64,000 bases of DNA from an uncultured Halomonas sp. (GTDB lineage Bacteria; Pseudomonadota; Gammaproteobacteria; Pseudomonadales; Halomonadaceae), in NCBI RefSeq assembly GCF_947501415.1, contig NZ_CANMVL010000011.1, positions 248,001 through 312,000 of the forward strand, in the 5' to 3' direction. Below are positions 18,591 through 27,017 of the stretch, piece after piece. The notes beneath the pieces were generated by a model, which was not told the DNA's origin, did no database searches, and saw nothing but the letters and a program-made list of their open reading frames with translations. Position 1 is the first letter of the stretch. Each line of letters starts with the position of its first letter. The position numbers and the translations under genes are program-made.

Positions 18591-18943
18591 TGCTGCTGGC
18601 CTATGCCTGGCCGGGTAATGTGCGTGAACTGGAGCATGTGATCAGCCGCGCGGCGATCAAGGCCTTGAGCCACGGGGCACGACGCGACGAGATCATTACC
18701 CTGGGGCCGGCCTGGCTCGACCTGCCTATCCCCGAGGGGAGGGGCGATAGCGTGCCGCAAGGATCGGGTAGCCCGGCGTCGATCGCCGCACCGAGCCTGC
18801 GCGAACAGGTGGAGATGATCCAGCGTCGAGCGATTCGTGAGGCCCTGGATGCCTGCGAGGGTCGCTGGGCGGCGGCGGCGCGTCGCCTGGAACTGGATCC
18901 CAGCAACCTGCACAAGCTCGCCAGGCGGCTGGGCATCAAGTAG
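18591..18943 (+). pseudogene. norR: norR, 3' fragment (NO-responsive sigma-54 activator)
   Basis: Coding similarity begins at LLAYAWPGNVRELEHVISRAA, the end of the AAA+ sigma-54 interaction domain. It continues through a linker to a Fis-type HTH (EALDACEGRWAAAARRLELD then PSNLHKLARRLGIK) and a proper TAG. The GAF sensor and nearly all of the ATPase (GAFTGA, Walker motifs) are missing. An open frame extends back to 18536 but that part is not norR-like. The remaining protein could bind DNA at most; treated as a pseudogene. Confidence 0.8.
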
Positions 18944-18946
18944 GTC

Positions 18947-19993
18947 TCAGGCCCGTGCCAGGTGCCAGAAGTGATGAAACATGGCCGCACTGGTGCCACT
19001 CCAGGCCAGCAGGACCAGCCAGATCATCAGTTCGGGGATTGGCATCAGAAACGGTGCCTCCAGGGCCGCTGATAGGCGCAGCGTACCGGTGGTGTACATG
19101 GCCAGCGGGAAGACCATGCTCCACAGCTGGGGTTCGTAGACGAGGCGGTGGCGACGGATCAGGTGGCGCCACAGCATCAGCCCTACCAGCAGGGGAAACC
19201 ACCAGCTGGCGGTGGCCCAGAAGAACACGGTAAAACCGAGCAGGAACGGCTTGAAGTCGGCGATGACCCCACCCTCGCCGGCGCGCAGGATCAGCGTCGA
19301 GCCGGCCAGGGTGGCGATGGCGACCGCACCCATATTGATCCAGTAGGGAGGCGTCAGGCTCTTTACCGTCACTTCCAGGAAGGTCAGGCGATAGAAGATC
19401 AGCGTGATGATCGCCAGATAGAGCATGCAGCCGATCAGGAACATGCAGAGGGCGAAGAACAGGCGAAGGTCGGAGGGTCCACTCCACGGCAGCAGCGCGG
19501 TAAGGATCGACACCGAGTGGGTGCTGACGGCCGCCAGCAGCCAGGCACCGTTGATGCCGCTGGCGAGGTTGGGCTTCTCCTCGCGGGTCGTCACGGCGAT
19601 AAAGAACAGGTACATGATCAGGCCCCACAGTGTCAGGCCTACCCACCAGAACTCGGCGGCGATACGGTCCTCTCCCGCTACCAGATGAAACTGGGTGCCG
19701 AGAATGCAGGTGCCGGCGACGATGGTGAAGAAGCCGGGGCCGCGGGCGTGGTCGATCATGTCGTCTGCCAGGCGTCTGGGGTAGCGCACCAGGCGAATTA
19801 ACGTCAGCCCCCAGAGTGCCGTGTAGGCGAGCAGATTGGCGGCCAGCAGTGCCAGGGAGAGGAGTCTCATCTCCAGCAGGTGACAGGCGATGGAGGTGGC
19901 GCCTGTCGCCATCGTGACTGCGAAGTATCCCGGAAAGAGCCCGGCCGCGGCGCGATCGAGCAGCATGGCACTGTGCCTGAGCAGGGTCGGCAT
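18947..19993 (-). CDS. TehA/SLAC1-type (TDT family) transporter
   Basis: 348 residues with about ten transmembrane segments. It opens with GLFPGYFAVTMATGATSIACHLLE, the TDT-family pattern, and includes the pore-helix style repeats of SLAC1/TehA anion channels. Members export sulfite, tellurite or C4-dicarboxylates. Its start codon overlaps the last base of the upstream trans-sulfuration gene, so they form one operon. That pairing favours sulfite or a sulfur anion as substrate, by inference only. Confidence 0.8.
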   Translation of the reverse strand: MPTLLRHSAMLLDRAAAGLFPGYFAVTMATGATSIACHLLEMRLLSLALLAANLLAYTALWGLTLIRLVRYPRRLADDMIDHARGPGFFTIVAGTCILGTQFHLVAGEDRIAAEFWWVGLTLWGLIMYLFFIAVTTREEKPNLASGINGAWLLAAVSTHSVSILTALLPWSGPSDLRLFFALCMFLIGCMLYLAIITLIFYRLTFLEVTVKSLTPPYWINMGAVAIATLAGSTLILRAGEGGVIADFKPFLLGFTVFFWATASWWFPLLVGLMLWRHLIRRHRLVYEPQLWSMVFPLAMYTTGTLRLSAALEAPFLMPIPELMIWLVLLAWSGTSAAMFHHFWHLARA

Positions 19994-21189
19994 CAGCTCC
20001 CCGGCTCCGGGTCCAGCGCCTGGTGCAGGTCGGCAAGCAGGTCCTCGACATCCTCCAGGCCGACAGAGAGGCGCAGCATGCCGTCGCTGATGCCGCGTCG
20101 TGTGCGCTCCTCGGTCGAGAGATCCGCATGGGAGGTGGTGCAGGGCTGGGTCACCAGGCTCTCGGCACCCCCTAGGCTGGGGGCCAGGGCAAAGAGTGTC
20201 AGCCGGTCGGCCACGGCGGTGGCCGCATCGCGCCCGCCTGCTATCTTCAGGCTGACCATGCCGCCGAAGCCACGCATCTGTCGCCTTGCCAGCGAATGCC
20301 CGGGGTGTGAGGGCAGGCCGGGATAGAGCACCCGGTCGATGGCGGGATGATCCAGCAGTGCCTCGGCGATGGCCTGGGCGGAAGCCTCATGGCGCTGCAT
20401 GCGCAGCGGCAGGGTACGCAGGCTTCTCGACAGCAGCGAGGCTATCTGGGGGGAAAGGGCGCTGCCCAGGTTCTGACGCCATCGCCACATCGGCTCGAGC
20501 AGTCTGACCGGCCCCATGACGGCACCGGCGGTCAGGTCGCTGTGCCCGCCCAGGTACTTGGTGGCGCTGTGCACCACGATATCGGCGCCCAGCGCCAACG
20601 ACTGCTGGTTGATGGGGGTAGCGAAGGTGGCATCCACCGCCACCAGGGCGCCGTGGCGGTGGGCCTGCTCGGCCACCGCCGCGATATCGATCAGCTGCAG
20701 CGTCGGGTTGGTCGGTGTTTCCAGGTAGACCAGCCCCGTACCCGACGCCAGCAGGCGTTCCAGCGTATCGGGGTCATGCCCTTCCGGCATGAAGTGCGTC
20801 TCGATGCCCAGTTCGGGAAGCTGCTGCTCGAGCAGGCCCAGGGTGCCGCCATACACATCGCCCAGGCAGACGATGCCGCGCCGACCATGACTCAGGAACA
20901 GGGTGCTGATGGCGGCCATGCCGGATGAGAAGGCCCATGCCGCCTCGGCTCCCTCCAGCGCGGCCAGTGTCTCCTCCAGGGCAAAGAGAGTGGGGTTGAG
21001 GCCATAGCGGGAGTAGAGAGGGCCGCGGCGGCGGCCTTCGGTCACCTCCAGCAGCGCGGCGGTGTCCGGATAGGCGAAGGTGGTGGTGTCGTAGATCGGC
21101 ATATGCGGGCTGCCGAAGGCATCACACTGCCGTTGGCCATGGATGGCCCGGGTGGCGGGCCCGAGGTGGGACGAGCGAGTCTTTGGCAT
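19993..21189 (-). CDS. Cys/Met metabolism PLP-dependent enzyme (cystathionine gamma-synthase/lyase type)
   Basis: 398 residues. PLP lysine is Lys211 in VVHSATKYLGGHSDLTAG. Other family motifs are YSRYGLNPTLFALEETLAALEG, FSSGMAAISTLFL and YLETPTNPTLQLIDI. It could be MetB, MetC-like, methionine gamma-lyase or MccB; sequence alone does not separate these. Operon with the TDT transporter. Upstream lie an inverted pair CTTTCAA (21249-21255)/TTGAAAG (21271-21277) and a Dnr-like box at 21315-21328. Confidence 0.87.
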   Translation of the reverse strand: MPKTRSSHLGPATRAIHGQRQCDAFGSPHMPIYDTTTFAYPDTAALLEVTEGRRRGPLYSRYGLNPTLFALEETLAALEGAEAAWAFSSGMAAISTLFLSHGRRGIVCLGDVYGGTLGLLEQQLPELGIETHFMPEGHDPDTLERLLASGTGLVYLETPTNPTLQLIDIAAVAEQAHRHGALVAVDATFATPINQQSLALGADIVVHSATKYLGGHSDLTAGAVMGPVRLLEPMWRWRQNLGSALSPQIASLLSRSLRTLPLRMQRHEASAQAIAEALLDHPAIDRVLYPGLPSHPGHSLARRQMRGFGGMVSLKIAGGRDAATAVADRLTLFALAPSLGGAESLVTQPCTTSHADLSTEERTRRGISDGMLRLSVGLEDVEDLLADLHQALDPEPGS

Positions 21190-21314
21190 CCTGATTCTCC
21201 GACGAGTCTTTCCTGAATCTAGCCCTGTTTTCCCATGCTATCCATTTGCTTTCAATAAGTTAGGTTTGTTTTGAAAGACAGGATCCATGGGATTCAGTGA
21301 CTTTCCCGCATAAA

Positions 21315-21328
21315 TTGACCGTGGTCAG
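21315..21328. promoter_or_regulatory. Possible FNR/Dnr-like box
   Basis: TTGAC-CGTG-GTCAG has one mismatch to TTGAC-N4-GTCAA. It lies between two divergent genes: 126 bases before the trans-sulfuration gene and 79 before tetR. Its right half equals that of the P450 box at 30229-30242. Target uncertain. Confidence 0.3.
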
Positions 21329-21374
21329 AGGTGTGACAACGAGGCCTGGCAGAGCGACTGGCGATCGCCTAAGT

Positions 21375-21390
21375 TAGTAATCAATTACTA
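21375..21390. promoter_or_regulatory. TetR operator before the efflux operon
   Basis: TAGTAAT-CA-ATTACTA is a perfect 7-2-7 inverted repeat, 17 bases before the tetR ATG. Placement over the likely promoter suggests autorepression. Confidence 0.65.
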
Positions 21391-21406
21391 TCTTTGGAGG
21401 TCCAGC

Positions 21407-22024
21407 ATGCCTCAACGTCAGCACCTCCCCGCCGACGAGCGACGGGAGCGCACCGTGGAAGCGGTGATCGAGCTATGCGGCCATGAGGAGCCCGCCACCC
21501 TGACGACCGGGTGCATCGCTCGGCACATGGGCGTGACCCAGGGGGCGCTGTTTCGACACTTTCCCAACAAGGAGGCGATCTGGGAGGCCGCCGTGGCCTG
21601 GATCGCCGAGCGGGTCATGGCACGGGTCGCTGCCGCCGCCGAGGGCATCGAGGACCCCCTGGCGGCCCTCGAGGCGATGTTTCTGGCTCATGTGGCCTTT
21701 ATCGGTGAGCACCCCGGGGTTCCGCGACTGCTGATGGGCCAGTTGCAGTACCCGCGGCCTACCGCTGCCAGCCGCCTGGTGCGTGGCCTGATGGAGCGCT
21801 ATCGCTCTCGCCTGCTGCACCTGCTCGAGCAGGCCAGGCGGCAGGGTCAGCTGCGCCCCGGGCTCGATCTGGACGCCGCGGCTGGCCAGTTTATCGGCTG
21901 TGTCCAGGGGCTGGTGTTGCAGTCGCTGATCGCCGATGACGTGGCCGGTATCGTCGATCGAGCACCGGCGGCCTTCGATCTCTATCGACACGGCATTCGC
22001 GTCGAGGCGGGAGGTGGTGCATGA
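21407..22024 (+). CDS. TetR/AcrR-family repressor of the RND efflux operon
   Basis: 205 residues. N-terminal HTH at about 25-60 includes TTGCIARHMGVTQGALFRHFPNKEAIWEA-type sequence; the rest is the helical ligand domain. The ATG at 21407 follows tttggaggtcc. Its stop overlaps the next start (ATGA), so it is co-translated with the pump it presumably represses. A perfect palindrome at 21375-21390 is the likely operator. Inducer unknown. Confidence 0.88.
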   Translation: MPQRQHLPADERRERTVEAVIELCGHEEPATLTTGCIARHMGVTQGALFRHFPNKEAIWEAAVAWIAERVMARVAAAAEGIEDPLAALEAMFLAHVAFIGEHPGVPRLLMGQLQYPRPTAASRLVRGLMERYRSRLLHLLEQARRQGQLRPGLDLDAAAGQFIGCVQGLVLQSLIADDVAGIVDRAPAAFDLYRHGIRVEAGGGA

Positions 22025-23403
22025 GGTCCTGGGTACGGCGATTGGGAAGGGGGTTGACGGTGCTGATCGGCGTCGCCGTGGGAGTGGCGCTGCTGATGTT
22101 CTTCGTGGCCAATCGCCAGGCTCCCGAGCGCCAGGAAACGGCGGTATCCGCCACCCCGGTCAGGTTCATCGAGGTCCGGCCCCTGGAGTTTCGCCTGGAG
22201 GCACGTGGCCACGGCGTGGCGCGCCCCGCCGAGACCTGGCAGGCGGTTGCCAACGTGGCGGGGCGCGTGGTGGAGCGGCACTCTGGGCTTGCGAGCGGTA
22301 CCCTGCTGCCCGAGGGCACGCTGCTGGTGGCGCTGGATCCCAGTCGCTATGAGCTGGCCATCGCCGAGGCGGAGGCGGAGCTTTCACGCCTGGACGGTGA
22401 GCTGTTGCAGATCGAGGCCGAGGAGAAGAACACCGGCCGCCTGCTGGCGCTGGAGCAGCAGGCGCTTGCCCTGGCCGAGCAGGAGCTTTCGCGCATCGAG
22501 CGCCTCGCAGCCAGCGGCTCGGTTTCCACCTCGCGGCGTGACGAGCAGCGACGCAGCACCGTGGGGCAGCGTCGGGCGGTGGCCTCACTGGAGAACACGC
22601 TGGCACTGATGCCTGCGCGGCGCGAGGTGCTCCAGGCCCAGCGTGAGCGGGCCGAGGTGCGCCTGGCCCAGGCTCGAAAGGACCTGTCGGATACCCGCTT
22701 CGAGGCGCCTTATGATCTGCGCCTGAGCGATGTCGAGGTGGAGCGGTACCAGTTCGTGGGTAGCGGGCAGCGACTGTTCCAGGCCGAGAGCCTGGCCGCC
22801 GCCGAGGTGGAGGCGCATATTCCCATCGGCATGATGCGTCGCCTGCTGGGCGCGGTGCTGCCCGATGAGCCCTTCGGCCAGGGGTTGGATCTGGGCGAAC
22901 GGCTGGATTTCTCGGCGGTCGATGCCGAGCTGTTGCTGGTCGGTGCCGAGGGTATTGGCTGGTCGGGCGAGCTGGTGCGAGTGGCCAGTGGGCTGGACCC
23001 GGCCACTCGAACGGTGCGTGCCGTGGTGCGGGTCGATCACCCCTACCGAGATGCCCGGCCGCCGGATCGCCCACCACTGCAGCGTGATATGTACGTACGT
23101 ACGCGGCTTACCGCGTCGAGCCCCGAACCTCGGCTGGCGATACCGGCCGGCGCGGTGCATCAGGGCGAGGTGTGGCTGGTGGATGCCGATCAACGCCTCG
23201 AGCGGCGGGCGGTGAGCGTGGCCTTCGAGCAGGGGGACCTGGCGGTGATCTCGACCGGCCTGGCCCCCGGCGAGATGGTGGTGGTCGATGACCTCTCCAC
23301 GACGATCGCCGGGATGGCCGTCGCCGGGCAGCGTGACCGGGACCTGGAGGCGCGGATTGCCGGCCAGGCGCTGGGCGAAGAGCAGGAGGAGGCGCAGCCA
23401 TGA
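22021..23403 (+). CDS. RND efflux periplasmic adaptor (membrane fusion protein)
   Basis: 460 residues. One N-terminal membrane anchor (about 9-30) is followed by a split lipoyl/barrel-sandwich domain, a long alpha-hairpin coiled coil rich in Glu/Arg/Leu (about 115-230) and a beta-barrel. It links an inner-membrane RND pump to an outer-membrane channel. Overlaps both the tetR stop and the pump start by ATGA. No outer-membrane channel gene follows, so a shared TolC-like partner is likely. Confidence 0.88.
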   Translation: MRSWVRRLGRGLTVLIGVAVGVALLMFFVANRQAPERQETAVSATPVRFIEVRPLEFRLEARGHGVARPAETWQAVANVAGRVVERHSGLASGTLLPEGTLLVALDPSRYELAIAEAEAELSRLDGELLQIEAEEKNTGRLLALEQQALALAEQELSRIERLAASGSVSTSRRDEQRRSTVGQRRAVASLENTLALMPARREVLQAQRERAEVRLAQARKDLSDTRFEAPYDLRLSDVEVERYQFVGSGQRLFQAESLAAAEVEAHIPIGMMRRLLGAVLPDEPFGQGLDLGERLDFSAVDAELLLVGAEGIGWSGELVRVASGLDPATRTVRAVVRVDHPYRDARPPDRPPLQRDMYVRTRLTASSPEPRLAIPAGAVHQGEVWLVDADQRLERRAVSVAFEQGDLAVISTGLAPGEMVVVDDLSTTIAGMAVAGQRDRDLEARIAGQALGEEQEEAQP

Positions 23404-26400
23404 TCCGCTGGTTTGCCGCTCACCCCACCGCCGCCAATCTGCTGCTGGTGCTGCTGCTCGCCGCCGGGCTCTTTACGGCCCCAACGCTCAAGCGCGAGAC
23501 ATTCCCCGATTATCGCCCGGTGGAGGTGAGCGTCGAGGTGGTCTACCGCGGAGCCAGCGCGGCCGACGTTGAGGATGCCGTGTGCCGGCGCCTGCATGAG
23601 GCGGTCAAGGGGGTGGAGTACCTCGACGAATTCGTCTGCGTGGCCCAGGACAACCTGGCCAGTGCCACCGCCACCATGCAGGCCGGCGGCGATTCCCTGC
23701 GTTTTCTCAGCGAGATCGACACCGAGGTCGCTGCCATCAGCGAGTTTCCGGCCCGGGCAGACCCGCCGGTGGTGCGCGAGCTGCACCGCAGCGACCTGGT
23801 GGCGGCAGTCGCGGTCTCTTCCGATATGCCTACCTCGCAGCTCGAGGAGTACGCCCTGCGCCTGGAGGAGCGCATCATGGTCCTGCCCGGTGTGGCCAAT
23901 GTGGCGATTCACGGCACGTCTCAGCGCCAGTGGCAGGTGGAGGTGCCCGGCGAGGTGCTGGGTCAGCACGGACTCTCGGCCCGCGACCTGGCGCGTCGGG
24001 TCTCCGCCCAGAGCCTGGATCTGCCGCTGGGCACCCTGGTGACCCCAGAGCGCGATATCCTGCTGCGCTTTACCGACCAGCGCCGCTCGCTGCGTGAGCT
24101 TGCGCGCCTGGTGGTGGTCTCCGACCCGGCCGGCGGTGAGCTGACGCTGGGCGATATCGCCACCCTTACCGAAACCGGTGAGCGCGATGAGGAGAAGATT
24201 GTCTTCAACGGCGAGCCGTCGCTGGTGCTGGAGGTAAGCAAGAGCCTGCGCGATGACGCCCTGACGGTAAAGGAGCAGCTTGAGGCGCTGATCGAAGCGG
24301 AGCGTCGCCGCTTCGAGGGTGGCGTAACGCTGACCCTGACCCAGGACATGACCGGCATCGTCCGCGATCGCCTGCAGATGCTGGTGGCCAACGGCCTGAT
24401 GGGGCTTGCGCTGGTGGTGCTGGTGATGAGCCTGTTCTTTCGGCCACGCCTGGCGCTGTGGGCGGTGCTGGGGTTGCCCGCCGCCTTTATGGGCGCCTTC
24501 CTGGTGATGGGACTCAGCGGGCTCACCCTGAACATGATCACCCTGGTGGGGCTGCTGATGGCCATCGGCATCGTCATGGACGACGCCATCGTCATCACCG
24601 ACAGCATCGCCGCCCACGCGGGGGAGAGTGCCTCGCCGCTGGCAGCGGTGGTATCCGGGACCCGTCAGGTGCTGCCCGGGGTGCTGTCGTCGTTTCTGAC
24701 CACCGCCTCGGTCTTCGTCCCGCTCTCCTTCCTGGCCGGCGAGATGGGCGCGGTGCTCGAGGTTCTGCCGGTGGTGTTGATCGCCGCCCTGGCGGCGAGC
24801 CTGGTCGAGGCGTTCTGGATTCTGCCTCATCACCTCAAGGGGAGCGTGAAGCACCTGCAGCAGGGCCATGATTCCCGCTTTCGCCGCGCCTTCGATCGCG
24901 GCTTCGAGCGCTTTCGCGAGGGGGTGGGAAGGCTGGCCGACCGGGCGATCCGTTTCCGCCATGGGGTGCTCGGCGCGATGTTTGCCGTGATTCTGGGGTC
25001 GGTCGGCTTCATGGCCGGTGGTCATCTTGGCAGCGAGGCGATGCCCGATATCGACGGCGACGTGCTGGAGGCGCGTATCCTGATGCCCCAGGGCACGCCG
25101 CTCGAGCGCACCGAGGCGGTGGCCGAGCGAGTGGCAGCGGCCATGAAGGAGCTCGATGCCCGCTACTCGCCCGAGCAGCCGGAAGGCGCGGCGCTGGTCG
25201 AGGCGATGCAGGTGCGCTTCAACCATAACCTCAGCGCGCGTGAGGCAGGGCCCCATGTGGCGACGGTCAGCGTCGATCTGCTGACCGCCGAGACACGCTC
25301 GGTGACGCTGGACACCCTGACAGCGGAGTGGCGCAAGGCGATCGGCGAGGTCGCGGGGGTGGAGCGCCTGATCATCCAGGAGCCGGGCTTCGGCCCCGCC
25401 GGAGTGCCGATAGAGGTGCGCCTGACCGGCGAGGATCTCGATGCCATGAAGGCGGCGGCGCTGGAGCTGGCCGCGCATCTCGAGGGCTACTCGGCGGTCT
25501 ACAACGTCATGCATGATCAGCGCCTGGGCAAGCCCCAGCGCGCCTACTCCATGGCGCCCGGGGCTCACGGGCTCGGGTTGACCGCCGAGGAGGTGGCCGG
25601 CCAGCTGCGGGCGGCCCTGCTCGGCGAGATTGCCGATACCCAGCGTATCGGCGAGCAGGAGATAGAGGTGCTGGTGCGCCAGGCCGAGGCCGACCGCGAT
25701 GGCCTCGATGACCTGGCCGACCAGGCCCTGCTGCTGCCCGGCGGTAGCCGGGTGCCCCTCTCGGTGGTGACCGACGTGGCCGAGCGTCGCGAGTGGGCAC
25801 GCATCACCCGTATCGATGGTCGTCGCACGGTCACCGTGGAGGCCAATGTCGATGCCCGCCGGGCCAGCGCCCAGGCGATCGTCGATGACCTGGTGGATAG
25901 TGGCTGGCTGGCCGACTTCGAGGCGCGCCACCCCGAGGTAGCCGTCACCTTCGAGGGGCAGGTGGCCAGCTCCGCGGAGACCGGCGGCTCCATCGCGCGT
26001 GGCCTGCTGATCGGCCTGGTGGGAATCTTCGTGATCCTCTCCTTTCAGTTTCGCAGCTATATGGAGCCGCTGATCGTCATGCTCTCCATTCCACTGGCCT
26101 TTATCGGGGCCCTCTGGGGGCATGTGCTGATGGGCTACTACCTCTCCATGCCCTCGCTCATCGGTGCCGCCTCGCTGGCCGGAATCGTGGTCAACAATGC
26201 CATCCTGCTGATCCACTTCATCAAGACGCACCGTGAGCGCGGCCTGGACGCGGTGGCGGCCGCCGGCCAGGCCAGCCGCGATCGGCTGCGCGCCATCCTG
26301 ATCTCCTCCACGACCACCATCGCCGGCCTGGCGCCCCTGCTGGCCGAGACCAGCACTCAGGCCGATGCCATCAAGCCGCTGGTGATCGCCGTGGTGTTCG

Positions 26401-26528
26401 GCCTGCTCAGCGCGACCCTGCTGGTGCTGCTGGTGATCCCGGCACTCTATGTGCTGCTCGATGACTGGGGCTGGACCCGCGGAGGGGCGAGTCAGGGGGT
26501 GAGTCGGGAGGTAAGCGAAACAGAGTGA
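23400..26528 (+). CDS. RND-family efflux transporter
   Basis: 1042 residues with the RND layout: one TM helix, a large periplasmic domain (about 35-330), six TM helices, a second periplasmic domain (about 555-860) and five more TM helices. TM4 carries LLMAIGIVMDDAIVITDSI, with the adjacent Asp pair used for proton relay. The N-terminus (IRWFAAHPTAANLLLVLLLAAG) resembles the less-studied AcrB-like group near heavy-metal and lipid exporters rather than AcrB itself. Substrate unknown. Last gene of tetR-adaptor-pump. Confidence 0.9.
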   Translation: MIRWFAAHPTAANLLLVLLLAAGLFTAPTLKRETFPDYRPVEVSVEVVYRGASAADVEDAVCRRLHEAVKGVEYLDEFVCVAQDNLASATATMQAGGDSLRFLSEIDTEVAAISEFPARADPPVVRELHRSDLVAAVAVSSDMPTSQLEEYALRLEERIMVLPGVANVAIHGTSQRQWQVEVPGEVLGQHGLSARDLARRVSAQSLDLPLGTLVTPERDILLRFTDQRRSLRELARLVVVSDPAGGELTLGDIATLTETGERDEEKIVFNGEPSLVLEVSKSLRDDALTVKEQLEALIEAERRRFEGGVTLTLTQDMTGIVRDRLQMLVANGLMGLALVVLVMSLFFRPRLALWAVLGLPAAFMGAFLVMGLSGLTLNMITLVGLLMAIGIVMDDAIVITDSIAAHAGESASPLAAVVSGTRQVLPGVLSSFLTTASVFVPLSFLAGEMGAVLEVLPVVLIAALAASLVEAFWILPHHLKGSVKHLQQGHDSRFRRAFDRGFERFREGVGRLADRAIRFRHGVLGAMFAVILGSVGFMAGGHLGSEAMPDIDGDVLEARILMPQGTPLERTEAVAERVAAAMKELDARYSPEQPEGAALVEAMQVRFNHNLSAREAGPHVATVSVDLLTAETRSVTLDTLTAEWRKAIGEVAGVERLIIQEPGFGPAGVPIEVRLTGEDLDAMKAAALELAAHLEGYSAVYNVMHDQRLGKPQRAYSMAPGAHGLGLTAEEVAGQLRAALLGEIADTQRIGEQEIEVLVRQAEADRDGLDDLADQALLLPGGSRVPLSVVTDVAERREWARITRIDGRRTVTVEANVDARRASAQAIVDDLVDSGWLADFEARHPEVAVTFEGQVASSAETGGSIARGLLIGLVGIFVILSFQFRSYMEPLIVMLSIPLAFIGALWGHVLMGYYLSMPSLIGAASLAGIVVNNAILLIHFIKTHRERGLDAVAAAGQASRDRLRAILISSTTTIAGLAPLLAETSTQADAIKPLVIAVVFGLLSATLLVLLVIPALYVLLDDWGWTRGGASQGVSREVSETE

Positions 26529-26576
26529 CCCGCCCGCGCAATTGCCTTGACGGTCGCGCATCCTCGACTAGCTTTA

Positions 26577-26599
26577 AAGGTGTATTTGCATGGCACCTT
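26577..26599 (+). promoter_or_regulatory. NsrR-like operator before the exported protein/sdhB-like operon
   Basis: An 11-1-11 site with left arm AAGGTGTATTT and right arm CATGGCACCTT. It agrees with the gammaproteobacterial NsrR pattern (AAGATGYATTT-N-AAATRCATCTT) at 17 of 22 arm positions. It lies 45-67 bases before the ATG at 26644. The AAGGTG half is shared with the hmp site at 29025. Confidence 0.6.
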
Positions 26600-26643
26600 T
26601 GCCTGGTAATCGCGCCAGCCCAGTGGTCAAACAGGAGACCAGC

Positions 26644-26991
26644 ATGCTTATTTTCCCTCACGCACGACGCTCAGGAATCCGTTCCGCCGCTGGCCTGTTG
26701 CTGGCGACACTACTGGTGATGGGCGGCACTGCCGCCGCGGACAGTCACGAGACGATGTCAGGCGGCGACACCTGGCTGCCGAGCCTGATCACCGAGACGC
26801 CTCAGCAGGGCTTTGCCCTGGCGGTAACCCTCTCCCAGAAGGGCGTGGCAACTACCCAGCCGGATGCCGAGGTGCGCAAGGCCGAGCGACCCGAGTATGC
26901 CGAGGATGCGGATAGCCTGATCGCGGTCTCCCACGTCATCGCCACCCACTTCCAGACCGTTGCCGCGGCCAACGATTACTGGCGGGAGTAG
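26644..26991 (+). CDS. Small exported protein, function unknown
   Basis: 115 residues from the ATG at 26644, which has caggagacc in front; an earlier in-frame ATG at 26590 lies inside the operator. Residues 1-33 form a clear Sec signal (Arg-rich n-region, hydrophobic core, cleavage near GTAAA-DS). The mature part of about 82 residues is acidic, contains no Cys, and has no motif I recognise. It is 26 bp upstream of the sdhB-like gene and shares its NsrR-like promoter. Likely periplasmic. Confidence 0.7.
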   Translation: MLIFPHARRSGIRSAAGLLLATLLVMGGTAAADSHETMSGGDTWLPSLITETPQQGFALAVTLSQKGVATTQPDAEVRKAERPEYAEDADSLIAVSHVIATHFQTVAAANDYWRE

Positions 26992-27017
26992 ATACGTCCC
27001 GCCAGGGGAGAGTGACC

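Noticed and set aside
23190..26561. A 1123-codon open frame on the minus strand
   Set aside because: It lies exactly antisense to the RND pump, whose domains and motifs are clear. Its translation is low-complexity His/Gln/Gly-rich, typical of antisense frames in GC-rich DNA.
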